6,815 bases of DNA from Methylococcaceae bacterium UBA7658 (lineage in GTDB: Bacteria > Pseudomonadota > Gammaproteobacteria > Methylococcales > Methylomonadaceae), in assembly GCA_002483425.1 (NCBI GenBank), contig DLHW01000058.1, positions 33,854 through 40,668 of the forward strand. Reading direction: 5' to 3'. The notes beneath the pieces are model-generated. The model was not told the origin of the DNA and made no database searches. It saw only the letters and a program-made list of their open reading frames with translations. Each line of letters begins with the position of its first letter. Positions within the stretch are counted from its first letter, which is position 1. The translations under genes were made by a program, and so were the position numbers. Positions 6,256 through 6,815 of the stretch are shown here, in pieces.

Positions 6256-6498
6256 TTACAATTGGCTGTTTAGCAACTCATCGATGCTTGGCAATTCTTT
6301 GTCAGTCTTGCAGCGAATTTTATAAAGATCGACGAACTCCATAAAAGCTTGCTGTAAGTCTTCGAGGATTTCATCTTCATTTTCGCGCTCGTCTTCAGGT
6401 ACATCGTCTGACGCTAAATATTCTTGTTGCAAGGAAATTTCGCTATTTAAGGCGAGTGTCGCGTAGATGATGGCGTTGTTGCTTAGGTTTTGGCTCAT
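6256..6498 (-). CDS. Small acidic hypothetical protein in the dap operon
   Basis: I do not recognise this 80-residue protein. It looks helical and strongly acidic: residues 31-48 (starting DDVPEDERENEDE) are packed with Asp and Glu, followed by an amphipathic stretch (LEDLQQAFMEFVDLYKI, 45-61) and the end LPSIDELLNSQL. There is no signal peptide, membrane helix or cysteine pair; one Cys is at 63. It begins 29 bases after the dapD stop and ends four bases before the arsC-family gene, so co-transcription is very likely. The ATG at 6498 has only a weak AAG as ribosome binding site. Tight packing inside a conserved operon supports it as a real gene, perhaps a small partner or regulatory protein, but no function can be assigned. 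Confidence 0.75.
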   Translation of the reverse strand: MSQNLSNNAIIYATLALNSEISLQQEYLASDDVPEDERENEDEILEDLQQAFMEFVDLYKIRCKTDKELPSIDELLNSQL

Positions 6499-6527
6499 GT
6501 GCTTAGTTTCAGTGGTTAGGTTAATTT

Positions 6528-6815
6528 TTAATCCCGCAATAACTCATTAATTCCCGTCTTGCTACGCGTTTTTTCGTCGACTTGTTTGATTATTACAGCG
6601 CAATAGAGGCTGTATTTGCCATCCGATGAAGGCAGGTTGCCGGATACGACAACCGAACCGGCAGGAATACGCCCGTAGGTAACTTCACCGGTCATGCGGT
6701 TATAGATTTTGGTGCTTTGACCGATGTAGACGCCCATCGAGATAACGCAACCGTCTTCCACAATGACGCCTTCCACCACTTCTGAACGCGCTCCGATAAA
6801 GCAATTGTCGCCGAT
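6528..6815 (-). CDS. dapD: DapD C-terminal part (tetrahydrodipicolinate N-succinyltransferase), cut by window edge
   Basis: DapD transfers succinyl from succinyl-CoA to tetrahydrodipicolinate, the step that opens the succinylase branch in which DapE later removes the succinyl group. Only the last 95 codons are present; the frame stays open to 6815, reading [12 protein letters not shown] before [10 protein letters not shown]. The GTG at 6779 is therefore an internal Val codon, not a start. Left-handed beta-helix hexapeptide repeats are visible in [33 protein letters not shown]. The C-terminal segment [20 protein letters not shown] and the end [10 protein letters not shown] closely match the known gammaproteobacterial DapD terminus. 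The full protein is usually about 275 residues, so roughly 180 are missing beyond the edge. It is the first visible gene of a tightly packed transcript ending in dapE. Confidence 0.96.
   Translation of the reverse strand: [95 protein letters not shown]

Noticed and set aside
6528..6779. A separate small gene starting at the GTG at 6779
   Set aside because: The same frame continues to the window edge with typical DapD hexapeptide repeat sequence, so the GTG is an internal Val codon of a truncated dapD.

Overview
The window looks like chromosome from a mid-GC gammaproteobacterium. The dapD, small-gene, arsC-family, dapE order and the protein sequences fit that class. A methanotroph-like member (Methylococcales) is possible, but only from general impression. 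No RNA gene, CRISPR array, transposase or phage gene is visible.

Positions 1-4655 hold an accessory export cassette. A TetR-family regulator (3978-4655, +) is divergent from a three-gene minus-strand operon: an unrecognised 149-residue membrane protein (3259-3708), an ABC-exporter-type protein (1411-3102) and an HlyD-type periplasmic adaptor (50-1414). The last two overlap by ATGA. The 269-base divergent intergenic region carries a near-perfect 25-bp palindrome followed by two perfect 12-bp AT-rich palindromes. They lie over back-to-back candidate promoters, the arrangement expected for an autoregulated TetR-controlled pump. The adaptor has an intact TolC-docking motif (R-x3-L-x6-S), but no outer-membrane channel is encoded here. 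A weak terminator-like hairpin directly after the adaptor suggests the operon may end there.

The most unusual feature is the ABC protein. Its fold and length are complete, yet its A-loop, P-loop, Q-loop, signature, Walker B and H-loop are all degraded, so it does not look like a working ATPase. The operon therefore pairs an apparently functional adaptor with an apparently dead or non-canonical motor, plus a membrane protein of unknown role.

Positions 4777-6815 are a conserved housekeeping block on the minus strand, in transcription order dapD (cut by the window edge), an 80-residue acidic hypothetical protein, an ArsC/YffB-family thioredoxin-fold protein and dapE. It serves the succinylase branch of lysine/diaminopimelate synthesis. 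Spacings are 29 bases, 4 bases and a 4-base overlap, which indicates one transcript. The cassette and this block meet tail to tail across 121 noncoding bases (4656-4776).
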